Source of the DNA: Streptococcus pneumoniae
GTDB lineage: Bacteria; Bacillota; Bacilli; Lactobacillales; Streptococcaceae
DNA: 64,000 nt
Direction: 5' to 3'
NCBI RefSeq assembly: GCF_001457635.1
Contig: NZ_LN831051.1
Coordinates: forward strand, 372,001 to 436,000
This document shows, piece after piece, positions 46,894 to 55,736 of this stretch. Made by a program: the position numbers and the translations under genes. The notes below the pieces were generated by a model, which did no database searches, was not told the origin of the DNA, and saw nothing but the letters and a program-made list of their open reading frames with translations. Each line of letters opens with the position of its first letter. Position 1 is the stretch's first letter.

Positions 46894-49047
46894 CTAGCTA
46901 TTGACCAAATGGGCGTAAAAGCCTCCCTGTGCAAGCAAATCAGCATGCTTTCCTTCTTCGACAATCTTGCCCTGATCCAAGACAACCACCTTCTCTGTCC
47001 GCTCAGCAATAGTCAAGCGGTGAGCAATGAAAATCAAGGTCTTGTCCAAAGCCATGAGATTATCGACAATCCGCTTCTCTGTCAAAATATCCAAACTGCT
47101 AGTCGCCTCATCCAAAATCAAGACCGGCGCATCTGTCAAGAGAGCACGCGCCAAAGCGATTCTCTGACGTTGACCACCTGAAATTCCTGCCCCATCCGAA
47201 GTCAATTCTGTCTGGTAATTCAGTGGCATGCGCTCGATATCCTCTCGAAGCTCTGCCAATTCGACCGCCCGTAAGATATCTTCCTGTGTCGTCCCCTCCT
47301 TGGCTCCCAAAAGAAGATTCTCCAAAATCGTTCCGTTAAAGACATAGGGCTGTTGAGGCAGATAGTTGATGTACTGGCGCAGGGCTTTTTTATCAATCTG
47401 ATTGAGATTGACACCACCCAGACTAATCTCCCCTTGACTTGGGTCGTAAAAATTAACCATCATCTTGGCCAAAGTCGTCTTACCTGACCCTGAAATCCCC
47501 ACAAAAGCCACCTTAGACCCTTGGGGAACGGTTAAATTGATATCCGACAAGACGTCTCGACCATAGCCATACTTGTAATGAACCTGCTTGAAAGTCATCT
47601 CTCCCTTCATCAAGCTCAAATCCTCAACCGTTTTCTTCTCCTCAAACTCAGAAGCTACTAGATACACTTCATTTAGACGGTTATTGGCAACCTGCGCTGT
47701 CTGAAGCTTGGTTTGCAGATTGATGATATTTTCCAAAGGATTGGTAAAGTAAACCAGCAAGGTATTATAGGTAATCAACTGCCCCAAACTCATCTTGCCA
47801 TCCATGACCAGAACAGCCCCCATCCAGAGAATGCCGACATTAAGCAAGAGATGGGCAACCTTTTTCAGAGCCTTTTGCTGACTCTCTGCTCGACTATAGG
47901 TAAAGGATTTCTTCAGATAATCCACAAATTCCTTGTCAATTTTTTGGTAACGCTGACTTTCACTGGTCAAGGACTTGATAGTCTCAATACCGTTGATGTC
48001 CTCAATGATAGAAGAAGACAGAACCGCATTGGCTTCCATGGTGTCCCGATTCATATTTTCAAACGGCTTCATAAAGGCAAAGATAATCACTGTGTAGATA
48101 GGAAGCGCCAATAAAGTCATGAAAAAGAGATTGGTATTTTGTGAAAATAAAACAAGGGAAATAATGACAACCGTTGACACATCTAGGAAAATCGAAAGGA
48201 TTGTCGAAGCCAGCGCATCGATGATACTGTTAGCATCTGTAAAACGAGACACGATCTCCCCTGTCCTGCGTGTCGCAAAGAAGGACATAGGGAGGTGAAA
48301 AACATGCTTGATATAGGACAAAATCACGTCAATCGACAAGCGTTGCCCCAAAACAAGCAAGAGATACTCCTGAGCGTAAGACAAGATTTGCTGGAGGATG
48401 TAGACGATGACCAGCCCAATAGAAATAATCCCCAACGTCGAACGCATCTGATCTGGCACATAGGTATCAATGATAGACTGCAGATAATAAGAACCCACAA
48501 TGTTAATCACGGTTACCAAGAGTGTTGCCAAAACGATATTGGCAATCAAGCCACGCTGCTTCACTAATATAGGGATGAAAGAGAGCAGACCATTTTTTTG
48601 TTCCTTATGAGGCTTATAGTCTGGACTAGGTGCCATAAAAAGAGTCACTCCTGTCCATTCTTCCTCAAAACGCTCACGTGGCAGTTTGGTCAATTTCACC
48701 CCAGGATCTGGGTCGGCAATATGAATGCTATCCTTATCCTGCCCAGTCACCACATAGTAGTGGAGCAATTTCCCTTCCTTAAGCACATGGGCAACAAAAG
48801 GAAAAGTCAAATCCGGCAAGTCAAAAAGCGTCATATCCGCCTTAATGGCTCGCGTCTCAAAACCCATCTCCTCTGCCACCTTGACCAAGCCCAAAGCCGT
48901 CGTCCCATCCATGGTCGTCTTAGCCAATTCTCGCAAGTGAGCCAAAAAATAATAACTACCATAGTAGCCAAAAACCATGGCTAATGAAGCTACACCGCAG
49001 TCCATCTGATCCACTTGCGGACGATAGTGACGTTTCCCAAATTTCAT
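46894..49047 (-). CDS. comA: ComA: peptidase-containing ABC exporter of CSP
   Basis: 717 residues from MKFGKRHYR; GGAG is 6 bases before this ATG, while the ATG two codons earlier overlaps the ribosome site. The N-terminal C39 peptidase (1-about 130) has catalytic Cys17 in QMDCGVASLAM and His in LLHYYVVTG (about 96), which cleaves after the double-glycine leader. A six-helix transmembrane domain runs about 160-440. The nucleotide-binding domain has Walker A GISGSGKTT, signature ISGGQRQRIALARALL and Walker B VLILDEATSSLD. It secretes CSP and double-glycine bacteriocins. Its mRNA leader carries a BOX element. Confidence 0.98.
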   Translation of the reverse strand: MKFGKRHYRPQVDQMDCGVASLAMVFGYYGSYYFLAHLRELAKTTMDGTTALGLVKVAEEMGFETRAIKADMTLFDLPDLTFPFVAHVLKEGKLLHYYVVTGQDKDSIHIADPDPGVKLTKLPRERFEEEWTGVTLFMAPSPDYKPHKEQKNGLLSFIPILVKQRGLIANIVLATLLVTVINIVGSYYLQSIIDTYVPDQMRSTLGIISIGLVIVYILQQILSYAQEYLLLVLGQRLSIDVILSYIKHVFHLPMSFFATRRTGEIVSRFTDANSIIDALASTILSIFLDVSTVVIISLVLFSQNTNLFFMTLLALPIYTVIIFAFMKPFENMNRDTMEANAVLSSSIIEDINGIETIKSLTSESQRYQKIDKEFVDYLKKSFTYSRAESQQKALKKVAHLLLNVGILWMGAVLVMDGKMSLGQLITYNTLLVYFTNPLENIINLQTKLQTAQVANNRLNEVYLVASEFEEKKTVEDLSLMKGEMTFKQVHYKYGYGRDVLSDINLTVPQGSKVAFVGISGSGKTTLAKMMVNFYDPSQGEISLGGVNLNQIDKKALRQYINYLPQQPYVFNGTILENLLLGAKEGTTQEDILRAVELAELREDIERMPLNYQTELTSDGAGISGGQRQRIALARALLTDAPVLILDEATSSLDILTEKRIVDNLMALDKTLIFIAHRLTIAERTEKVVVLDQGKIVEEGKHADLLAQGGFYAHLVNS

Positions 49048-49065
49048 ATTCATCTCCTTTTCCTA

Positions 49066-49216
49066 AACTCAATGAAAATCAAAGAGCAAACTAGGAAACT
49101 AGCCGCAGGCTGCTCAAAACACTGTTTTGAGGTTGTATATAAAACTGACGAAGTCAGTCACATATATACGGCAAGGCGACGTTGACGTGGTTTGAATTTG
49201 ATTTTCGAAGAGTATA
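49066..49216 (-). repeat. BOX element (A-B-C) in the comAB leader
   Basis: Plus strand: CTCAATGAAAATCAAAG and GGAAACTAGCCGCAGGC (boxC), one boxB (CAAAACACTGTTTTGAGG and ACTGACGAAGTCAGT), then boxA ending TTTTCGAAGAGTAT. It lies wholly between the -10 and the comA ribosome site, so it is transcribed as the comAB 5' UTR. Confidence 0.95.
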
Positions 49217-49236
49217 AACTCATCTGATAACAACTA

Positions 49237-49302
49237 TCTTACCCCAATCACTAAACAAAAACTGGACTTCCTTCCCAAATGAGCCTATCTCCCTCCCAAC
49301 TG
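49237..49302 (-). promoter_or_regulatory. ComE binding site and -10 of comAB
   Basis: Direct repeats CAGTTGGGA (49294-49302) and CATTTGGGA (49273-49281) with 21-bp periodicity, then 30 bp to a -10 TAAGAT (49237-49242). This is the known ComE-box arrangement; no -35 is needed. Confidence 0.9.
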
Positions 49303-49429
49303 CACTTTTTGGATAAAAAAATAGGCAGAACAAGAGTACTGCCCACTAAAAATATGCTATTGAAAGGAAATTGATTTTTTACTGTCACCCTAGACAAGCT
49401 TGAAACAAATAAATCATTGATAGTAACAC

Positions 49430-49543
49430 TTACGACATCCTATTTATTACTTCAATTTCTAATGTCTCTGCTATTTCTAAGCTACCTCTGGTATGATCTA
49501 TTCCTAGTCAGAATAGATAACACCGTTCTAAATTACGATTCAT
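49430..49543 (-). pseudogene. Small ORF with good ribosome site but in-frame TGA
   Basis: AAAAAAGGAGTAACT precedes ATG 49543. The frame reads MNRNLERCYLF, then TGA (49508-49510), then LGIDHTRGSLEIAETLEIE and VINRMS to TAA at 49430. Downstream of the blpU genes on the same strand, it looks like a 36-residue peptide gene killed by one substitution. Function unknown. Confidence 0.4.
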
Positions 49544-49631
49544 AGTTACTCCTTTTTTGACTCGTTACTATAAGACTCCTATTTACATGCGCAAAATAAT
49601 TTTGATTCAGATTCATCATTTATAGTTTTGA

Positions 49632-49757
49632 TTATTTTTTAACAGATTTTTCTGTTTTCTTCTCCGAAGACTTTAAAAATTTTTTTCTAATTAAATCATC
49701 CATATAAGGACCAAATATACCAACTACTAAACCAATAATAAAACTTTTAAAATCCAT
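49632..49757 (-). CDS. Small single-helix protein after blpU, possible immunity peptide
   Basis: 41 residues: MDFKSFIIGLVVGIFGPYMDDLIRKK then a Lys/Ser/Glu-rich tail. One hydrophobic helix with a cationic cytoplasmic tail, typical of small bacteriocin immunity proteins. The ATG lies 2 bp after the blpU stop, and GGTGG from the blpU end serves as ribosome site. A longer upstream start overlapping blpU has no such site. Immunity is inferred from position and topology only. Confidence 0.65.
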   Translation of the reverse strand: MDFKSFIIGLVVGIFGPYMDDLIRKKFLKSSEKKTEKSVKK

Positions 49758-49759
49758 AA

Positions 49760-49990
49760 TTACCACCAACATGTCGCTGCATAGGCCACACCTCCAAGTA
49801 TAGCTCCTCCCGCAGCACCAGTTGCTGCACCTTGCCATGTTCTTGTTTTAATTCCTAGCTGAAGACCTCGTACTGCTCCTCCTCCAACACCTGCTTTGGC
49901 AAAATCTCCCCAATTGCATCCGCCACCTTCAACGCAAGCAAGCATCTCAGTATCCATAATTTCAAATTGTGACATCTTTTTTGTATTCAT
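49760..49990 (-). CDS. blpU: BlpU: double-glycine class II bacteriocin precursor
   Basis: 76 residues. Leader MNTKKMSQFEIMDTEMLACVEGG ends in Gly-Gly, the cut site of ComA/BlpA-type C39 exporters. The mature part begins GCNWGDFAKAG, is rich in Gly and Ala with GxxxG-like spacing (GAATGAAGGAILGG) and ends CWW; the two Cys could form a disulfide. AGAGG precedes the ATG. It is separate from the main blp locus and next to comAB, and a ComE/BlpR-type site lies upstream. Confidence 0.93.
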   Translation of the reverse strand: MNTKKMSQFEIMDTEMLACVEGGGCNWGDFAKAGVGGGAVRGLQLGIKTRTWQGAATGAAGGAILGGVAYAATCWW

Positions 49991-50046
49991 AACGAATACC
50001 TCTTTTTTATTTTTAATATTTGTCTTGTTACAAACTTGACAAGTTT

Positions 50047-50111
50047 AGTATAACAGTATCTATTAATTTTTTTCATCCAAATCTTGAATTGGCATAGAAA
50101 CGTCTTGAATT
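50047..50111 (-). promoter_or_regulatory. ComE/BlpR-type direct repeat and -10 of blpU
   Basis: AATTCAAGA occurs twice (50103-50111 and 50082-50090), exactly 21 bp apart, then 29 bp to TATACT (50047-50052). Same geometry as the comAB promoter. The TTCAAGA half-sites look closer to BlpR than ComE targets. Confidence 0.85.
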
Positions 50112-50177
50112 AGCTTTTTTGTTTCAAAATCATCTCTATTTTTAAAAAAGATGTTTTCTAATCACTTTTTTACTATT

Positions 50178-50513
50178 AGACTTCCTGCAAAACTAGAATC
50201 CTAGTTCATGATTGATAATACCAGCAATCAAATTCATTCGTAATCCGAAGCGTTTACGATGATTTCGATAGGTTGTTGAAAACATTTTAAACGTTTTTAC
50301 TTTGGCAAAGATATTCTCAACCTTGCTTCTCTCCTTAGATAGCGCATGATTACAGGCTTTATCTTCAACTGTTAGCGGCTTGAGTTTGCTGGATTTACGT
50401 GGAGTTTGTGCTTGAGGATATATCTTCATGAGCCCTTGATAACCACTGTCAGCCAAGATTTTACCAGCTTGTCCGATATTTCTCATTTCTAAAAACCATC
50501 TACTTCCGTTGAC
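50178..50513 (-). pseudogene. IS1381 (IS5 family) transposase 3' fragment
   Basis: The frame from 50486 reads MRNIGQAGKILADSGYQGLMK, then VEDKACNHALSKERSKVENIF and FGLRMNLIAGIINHELGF: the C-terminal catalytic half (DSGYQG and the E-containing ERSKVE region) of the IS1381 transposase. The 5' half is missing. The outer end AGACTTCCTGCAAAACTAG (about 50178) looks like the IS terminal repeat. Confidence 0.85.
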
Positions 50514-50528
50514 TTGGAACTCCGATTG

Positions 50529-50762
50529 CTATTTTCCTTGAATGATTTTAACCACATCTCCTACGTTTTGGAGTTGGTCAATTTCTTCATCGCTGATTTC
50601 GATACTAAATTCATCTTCCAGAGTCAAGATAAACTCCATCAAGTCAACAGAATCCGCATCCAAATCGTCTTTCAGACTCAAGGATTCTGTCACGACAAAG
50701 TCCTCTCCCTGTCGCTCTTGGATAATGGTCACAATACGGTCAAAAATTTCTTTTTCTGTCAT
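50529..50762 (-). CDS. acpP: Acyl carrier protein homologue
   Basis: 77 residues, acidic. The 4'-phosphopantetheine Ser is in DLDADSVDLMEFIL (about residue 37). Directly after plsX, with which it should work in phospholipid synthesis. It is probably the second ACP of the organism, since the fab cluster has its own (inference). Confidence 0.93.
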   Translation of the reverse strand: MTEKEIFDRIVTIIQERQGEDFVVTESLSLKDDLDADSVDLMEFILTLEDEFSIEISDEEIDQLQNVGDVVKIIQGK

Positions 50763-50767
50763 CTCTT

Positions 50768-51760
50768 TTATTCTCCTGAAAATTCACGCGCAGTCTGGGC
50801 AACCACGTCTGTTTCTAGCATGGTACGGATCTGACGAATCGTACTATAAACAGCCTTGGCATCGCTTGAGCCATGAGTCTTGACAACAGGTGCCTTAACA
50901 CCAAACAAGACCGCTCCACCAATATCTGAATAATTGAGTTGTTTTTTCAAACCTCTGAGGCTGTCCTTGAGAAGGAGGGCACCTAGTTTCGCTCGAAGAC
51001 CACCACCTGTAATAGCTGTCTTGAGCAAGCCCATGATTCCCATAGCTGTCCCTTCGATGGATTTGAGCACAGCGTTTCCCGTGAAACCATCTGCCACAAC
51101 AACATCTGCAACGCCATTCATCAAATCACGCGCTTCCACATTTCCGATAAAGTTCAAACTTTCATCAGCCACTAGTAATTCATAAGTTTCCTTACGAAGC
51201 GGATCGCCCTTGCTACTCTCTGTTCCGTTATTGAGCAAGCCAACACGTGGTTGCGCAATGCCACGAACATTTTTAGCATAGAAGGATCCTAGAACCGCGT
51301 ATTGATGGAGGTGCTGGGCTGTATTTTCCGCATTGGCACCGAGGTCTAGCATGTCAAATCCCTTCCCATCTACAGTCGGCAAAGTCGACATAAGCCCAGG
51401 ACGGTCGATATTCTTGATACGACCCACGATGAAGAATCCAGCAGCCAACAAGGCACCTGTATTCCCAGCCGAAAGGACAGCGTCTGCTTCACCATCTTTG
51501 ACAGCCTTGGCTGCCAATACCATACTGGCATTTTTCTTATTCCTAATAGCTCTCGTAGGTTCATCATCCGAATCAATCTTCTCATCCGTATGGATAATGC
51601 TGACGCGCTCTGTCGCTGTCAGATATTGCTTGATTTTAGCTTCATCTCCGTAAAGTTGAACCTCGATATCTGAAAAGTCAGATAGGGCTTGATTGACACC
51701 CTCAACAATGGCCTGAGGTGCGTAATCGCCCCCCATGGCATCTACTGCGATTTTTTTCAT
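50768..51760 (-). CDS. plsX: Phosphate acyltransferase PlsX
   Basis: 330 residues. It makes acyl-phosphate from acyl-ACP for phosphatidic acid synthesis. Starts [37 protein letters not shown] (about 97-111), [15 protein letters not shown] (about 137-151) and [13 protein letters not shown] (about 221-233) are family motifs. Overlaps recO by ATGA, and acpP follows 5 bp later. Confidence 0.97.
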   Translation of the reverse strand: MKKIAVDAMGGDYAPQAIVEGVNQALSDFSDIEVQLYGDEAKIKQYLTATERVSIIHTDEKIDSDDEPTRAIRNKKNASMVLAAKAVKDGEADAVLSAGNTGALLAAGFFIVGRIKNIDRPGLMSTLPTVDGKGFDMLDLGANAENTAQHLHQYAVLGSFYAKNVRGIAQPRVGLLNNGTESSKGDPLRKETYELLVADESLNFIGNVEARDLMNGVADVVVADGFTGNAVLKSIEGTAMGIMGLLKTAITGGGLRAKLGALLLKDSLRGLKKQLNYSDIGGAVLFGVKAPVVKTHGSSDAKAVYSTIRQIRTMLETDVVAQTAREFSGE

Positions 51761-52527
51761 TTCTTTTCCTCTTTTAGTAATTGTCCCCAGTCTGCTAGGG
51801 AATCAATAAATTTCTTTGATTTTAGGTGAATCCCAACGTACTCTTCATATAATTGATCCATAAATTGGCGTAGCTCTTGCTTGATTCCAGGCTTGAGCGA
51901 AATGGTCTCCAAAGTCTCAAAATCAATAGCTTGAAATTGATTGAGCAGATAGGGGATATTGGGATTGAGATGACAACGTCTCTTATCCTCATGATAATGC
52001 TCTGGACAGAGGCAGGCTCCATATTTGAAAGAAAAGTCAAAAGCCTGACCAACCCGATGGCAGAAGACACACTCATTAAAATTGAGGCTGATTCCAAATC
52101 GAGTCAAAATTTGAATTTCAAAAATATTGGTCAAAACCTGATAATCCAAGCCTGCTTCCATCAACTCCAAAGTCTTTTGCAAAAAAGCAAACAAGGGAGC
52201 ATCCTGCTGATTGTCCTGCAAACTAGCATCTGCAAGAGCTGCCACATAGGTCGCATAGGCCATGACAAAGAGGTCACTATTAATCTTGGGAAAAGTCATG
52301 ACCTCATGATAGTCTTCGATGTAACTGAGTCCGTCATCATTGATTCGCAAGAGAAATCGTGCCAGCACCAAGGGCTGAATAACAGGCGCCAGCTTAGACT
52401 GACCAGCGTGTTTGACAAAAAACATGCGTTTGCCAACCTGCTCTGTAAAAATTTTGACGAGCTTGTCATCCTCACGAAAATTGCGATTGTAAAGCACCAA
52501 GCCTTGACTCGTGATAGACTGAATCAT
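51757..52527 (-). CDS. recO: RecO, recombination mediator
   Basis: 256 residues. N-terminal OB fold ([27 protein letters not shown]) and a C-terminal helical zinc-type domain ([15 protein letters not shown] and ACLCPEH: four Cys). It loads RecA on SSB-coated DNA in the RecFOR pathway. Overlaps araT and plsX by 4 bp each, so the three are coupled. Confidence 0.95.
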   Translation of the reverse strand: MIQSITSQGLVLYNRNFREDDKLVKIFTEQVGKRMFFVKHAGQSKLAPVIQPLVLARFLLRINDDGLSYIEDYHEVMTFPKINSDLFVMAYATYVAALADASLQDNQQDAPLFAFLQKTLELMEAGLDYQVLTNIFEIQILTRFGISLNFNECVFCHRVGQAFDFSFKYGACLCPEHYHEDKRRCHLNPNIPYLLNQFQAIDFETLETISLKPGIKQELRQFMDQLYEEYVGIHLKSKKFIDSLADWGQLLKEEKK

Positions 52528-53693
52528 GCTTCTCTCATGTACTCCTCAAGTCGTTTCATGGCTTCTTTGATAGTCTCCATGCTGGCTGCATAAGATAGGC
52601 GGACGTAGCCTTCCCCGTAACGTCCAAAGGCTGCACCAGGGATAAAGGCAACGGCCTTCTTCTGAGCAAAATCCTTCAGAAAAGCAAAGGAGTCTTGATT
52701 GTAGCCCGCTGGAATTTTAGCAAAAATATAGAAGGCACCGTCTGGTTTGATAATCTCAAAACCAAGAGCAGTCATTTTTTCGATGATATAGTCCCGACGT
52801 TGGATATATTCCTTCTTCATGGGCTCCGCATCGTTTTTACCAGCCGTCAAGGCTTCTACCGCAGCATGTTGCGCCATGGTATTTGCGGCAGTGACCAAGT
52901 ACTGGTGACTCTTGATTAACTGGGCTGTGAAGGTCGCAGGAGCGAAAATCAGCCCCAAACGCCAACCTGTCATGGCATGCGATTTAGACAAACCATTGAT
53001 AATAATAGCCTGGTCTCTCAACATCGTTCCTAGAGACACATGGGCTTCGCCTGTGTAGGTCAATTCTGAGTAAACCTCATCACAGACAACAAAAATTTCA
53101 TACTTGCGTAAAACAGCTGCCAAGGTCTCTAACTGCTCTCGACTGTAGGTAATTCCTGTCGGATTGGCTGGATAGTTGAGAATAACCACCTTGAGCTTAT
53201 CACCCTGCTCCAAAATGGCCTTCTCCAACATCTCAGGAGTCAAGACAAAACCATTTTCAGTCGTATCAATCTCAACAATTTCTGCCCCAACTAAGTTAAC
53301 AATCGGTTCATAGCCTGGATAAGCAGGAGCTGGCAAAAGTACCTTGTCTCCCTCTTCCAAAATAGCCGTCAAAGTCGCAGATAAAGCCTCTGTCGCCCCA
53401 ATTGTAACCAAGATTTCATTTTCAGGAGCATAGTCCAGTTGGTACTTTTCCTTAACAAAGTCACTAGCTGCCTGACGTAGAGTCAGCAGACCACTCATCC
53501 CTGTATAGTAGGATTGGTTCTGATCAATCGCTCGCTTGGCCGCCTCCTTGACATGGTCTGGCGTTGTAAAATCAGGTTCCCCCAAGGTCAAACGCAAGAC
53601 CCCAGGAATCTCCGAAATAGCCTGGTCAAACTGACGAATCAACGAAACTTGAATTTTATCTAACTGTTTATTAAAGCGCTTAGTTAAGTCCAT
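52524..53693 (-). CDS. araT: PLP-dependent aromatic aminotransferase
   Basis: 389 residues, fold type I. The Schiff-base Lys lies in [16 protein letters not shown] (about residue 233). [12 protein letters not shown] (about 173-184) and the phosphate-binding [11 protein letters not shown] (about 203-213) are visible. It converts aromatic amino acids and their oxoacids. First gene of the araT-recO-plsX-acpP operon. Confidence 0.93.
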   Translation of the reverse strand: MDLTKRFNKQLDKIQVSLIRQFDQAISEIPGVLRLTLGEPDFTTPDHVKEAAKRAIDQNQSYYTGMSGLLTLRQAASDFVKEKYQLDYAPENEILVTIGATEALSATLTAILEEGDKVLLPAPAYPGYEPIVNLVGAEIVEIDTTENGFVLTPEMLEKAILEQGDKLKVVILNYPANPTGITYSREQLETLAAVLRKYEIFVVCDEVYSELTYTGEAHVSLGTMLRDQAIIINGLSKSHAMTGWRLGLIFAPATFTAQLIKSHQYLVTAANTMAQHAAVEALTAGKNDAEPMKKEYIQRRDYIIEKMTALGFEIIKPDGAFYIFAKIPAGYNQDSFAFLKDFAQKKAVAFIPGAAFGRYGEGYVRLSYAASMETIKEAMKRLEEYMREA

Positions 53694-53723
53694 AGATACC
53701 TCCTACTTTCAAAACGTATCTCT

Positions 53724-53752
53724 ATTATACTACAAAAGCCTCCCGACCGCAA
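53724..53752 (-). promoter_or_regulatory. araT operon promoter
   Basis: TTGCGG (53747-53752), 17 bp, TATAAT (53724-53729), about 25 bp before the ATG. Confidence 0.75.
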
Positions 53753-53785
53753 AAATACATTAGAGAATAGCTTTCCACTTTCTAT

Positions 53786-53814
53786 TTTACTTTTCCTCTT
53801 TACAGGTCTATAAT
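53786..53814 (+). promoter_or_regulatory. Promoter of the YeiH-type gene
   Basis: TTTACT (53786-53791), 17 bp, TATAAT (53809-53814). Divergent from araT within the same 148-bp gap. Confidence 0.8.
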
Positions 53815-53841
53815 GGTAACAGATTCTATTTGGAGGTTTTT

Positions 53842-54852
53842 ATGTCATTTCTATCAAAAAATGGAGCAGGCATCTTGGTCTGCCTTCTCATTTCTATCGT
53901 ATCTTGGTACTTAGGAGGATTCTTCCCTGTGATTGGCGCACCCGTTTTTGCGATTTTTATGGGCATGCTCCTACATCCCTTTCTCTCGTCTTATAAACAA
54001 CTGGATGCTGGATTGACCTTTAGTTCCAAGAAATTGCTCCAGTATGCCGTTATCTTGCTTGGTTTTGGTCTCAATATCTCTCAAGTCTTCGCAGTTGGGC
54101 AATCTTCACTCCCTGTCATCCTTTCCACCATTTCAATAGCCTTGATTGTTGCCTACCTCTTCCAGCGCTTCTTTGCCCTGGATACAAAACTGGCTACCTT
54201 GATTGGAGTAGGTTCTTCTATCTGTGGGGGTTCTGCCATTGCAGCGACAGCGCCTGTTATCCATGCTAAGGAAAAGGAAGTAGCCCAAGCCATCTCCGTT
54301 ATCTTTTTCTTCAATGTCTTGGCTGCGCTCATCTTTCCAACCCTCGGCACCTGGCTTCATCTATCCAATGACGGCTTCGCCCTCTTTGCAGGAACTGCGG
54401 TCAATGATACTTCCTCTGTAACCGCCACAGCTAGCGCTTGGGACAGTCTCTACCAGACCAATGCCCTCGAATCCGCAACCATTGTCAAACTCACGCGCAC
54501 CCTAGCTATCATCCCCATCACTATCTTTCTCTCCTACTGGCAAAGTCGCGAGCAAAAAAATAAGCAAGGCTTACAACTGAAAAAAGTCTTCCCACTTTTT
54601 ATCCTTTACTTCATCCTTGCATCGCTCCTAACCACCCTTCTGACCTCTCTCGGTGTGTCTAGTAGTTTCTTTACCCCTCTCAAACAACTCTCTAAATTCC
54701 TCATTATCATGGCCATGAGTGCCATCGGTCTCAAAACTAATCTGGTCGCTATGGTCAAATCCAGTGGAAAATCCATTGTTCTCGGAGCCGTCTGCTGGAT
54801 TGCCATCATCCTCACCAGCCTTGGTATGCAGACCCTTATCGGCATTTTCTAA
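53842..54852 (+). CDS. YeiH/UPF0324 family membrane protein, putative anion exporter
   Basis: 336 residues from [10 protein letters not shown] with GGAGG 7 bases upstream; an earlier start is rejected. About ten transmembrane helices. Family motifs: [41 protein letters not shown] (about 117-134) and [17 protein letters not shown] (about 184-200). Related proteins are annotated as putative sulfate exporters, but no function is firmly known. The stop codon coincides with the first base of a BOX element. Confidence 0.9.
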   Translation: MSFLSKNGAGILVCLLISIVSWYLGGFFPVIGAPVFAIFMGMLLHPFLSSYKQLDAGLTFSSKKLLQYAVILLGFGLNISQVFAVGQSSLPVILSTISIALIVAYLFQRFFALDTKLATLIGVGSSICGGSAIAATAPVIHAKEKEVAQAISVIFFFNVLAALIFPTLGTWLHLSNDGFALFAGTAVNDTSSVTATASAWDSLYQTNALESATIVKLTRTLAIIPITIFLSYWQSREQKNKQGLQLKKVFPLFILYFILASLLTTLLTSLGVSSSFFTPLKQLSKFLIIMAMSAIGLKTNLVAMVKSSGKSIVLGAVCWIAIILTSLGMQTLIGIF

Positions 54853-55181
54853 TACTCTTCGAAAATCTCTTCAAACCACGTCAACGTCGCCTTGCCGTAT
54901 ATATGTTACTGACTTCGTCAGTTCTATCTGCAACCTCAAAACGGTGTTTTGAGCTGACTTCGTCAGTTCTATCTACAACCTCAAAACGGTGTTTTGAGCT
55001 GACTTCGTCAGTTCTATCTACAACCTCAAAACGGTGTTTTGAGCTGACTTCGTCAGTTCTATCTACAACCTCAAAACAGTGTTTTGAGCTGACTTCGTCA
55101 GTTCTATCTACAACCTCAAAACAGTGTTTTGAGCAGCCCGCGGCTAGTTTCCTAGTTTGCTCTTTGATTTTCATTGAGTAT
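54852..55181 (+). repeat. Expanded BOX element, A-B5-C
   Basis: boxA (ATACTCTTCGAAAATC), five tandem boxB units of 45 bp (three with AAAACGGTGTTTT, two with AAAACAGTGTTTT), and boxC ending TTTTCATTGAGTAT. At 330 bp it is the longest BOX in the window. ORFs read through it (115 and 136 codons) are artefacts of the repeat. Confidence 0.97.
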
Positions 55182-55186
55182 AACAC

Positions 55187-55213
55187 AAAAGGTAGCCCAT
55201 CAGCTACCTTTTT
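55187..55213. terminator. Bidirectional terminator
   Basis: AAAGGTAGC and GCTACCTTT with a 6-base loop, T run on the plus side and A run on the other. Ends both the YeiH-type gene (via the BOX) and the CoA-binding gene. Confidence 0.9.
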
Positions 55214-55214
55214 C

Positions 55215-55652
55215 TTATGCTTCCTCAATCAAGCGAGTATGTTCTCTCTTGATACAGCGATTCATCACGATATCATCACATCCACCATCACGCAAAATCT
55301 CTTTCGCTTTTAAACTTTCAAGTCCTAGCTGTGCCCAAAAAATCTTGGCATCAGCTTTGAGAAAATCACGCGCCACATCGGGCAGAAATTCACTGCGACG
55401 ATAAACATTGACAATATCTACAGGAAAAGGAATTTCAGCGAGGCTAGCATAAGCCTTTTCACCCAAGATTTCGCCACCTGCCGCCTTGGGATTGACTGGG
55501 ATGATTTTATAGCCCCGAGCCTGCATTTCCTTTGTCACTCGATTGCTGGTTGTTTCTTCACGGTCAGACAAACCCACCACAGCAAGGGTTTTACTCGTTG
55601 CGAGATACTGACGAATCACGCCATCACTTGGATTGATAAATTCTTGACTCAT
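55215..55652 (-). CDS. CoA-binding domain protein (YccU/YneT family)
   Basis: 145 residues, one Rossmann-like CoA_binding_2 domain: TLAVVGLSDREETTSNRVTKEMQARGYKIIPVNP (about 23-56) and KIFWAQLGLESLKAKEILRDGGCDDIVMNRCIKREH (about 104-139). Probably binds CoA; cellular role unknown. AAGGAGG before the ATG. A terminator directly follows. Confidence 0.9.
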   Translation of the reverse strand: MSQEFINPSDGVIRQYLATSKTLAVVGLSDREETTSNRVTKEMQARGYKIIPVNPKAAGGEILGEKAYASLAEIPFPVDIVNVYRRSEFLPDVARDFLKADAKIFWAQLGLESLKAKEILRDGGCDDIVMNRCIKREHTRLIEEA

Positions 55653-55736
55653 AGAAAACCTCCTTTTTCATCAGTATAGCACATTTTGAAAAGGTTTGCA
55701 GAATTCTACTACAAAAAAGGAGGACTAGCCCCCTTT

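Noticed and set aside
49980..49996. Cin-box (ComX site) near the blpU start
   Set aside because: AACGAATA is on the opposite strand to blpU and lacks one base of TACGAATA; position makes no sense for the gene.
51877..52593. 238-codon plus-strand ORF across recO and araT
   Set aside because: Antisense to two well-supported coupled genes.
54881..55313. 115- and 136-codon ORFs with repeated VVDRTDEVSSKHCFE-type units
   Set aside because: They are translations of the BOX boxB units and occur wherever BOX lies (also at 14433-14618 and 16209-16571).
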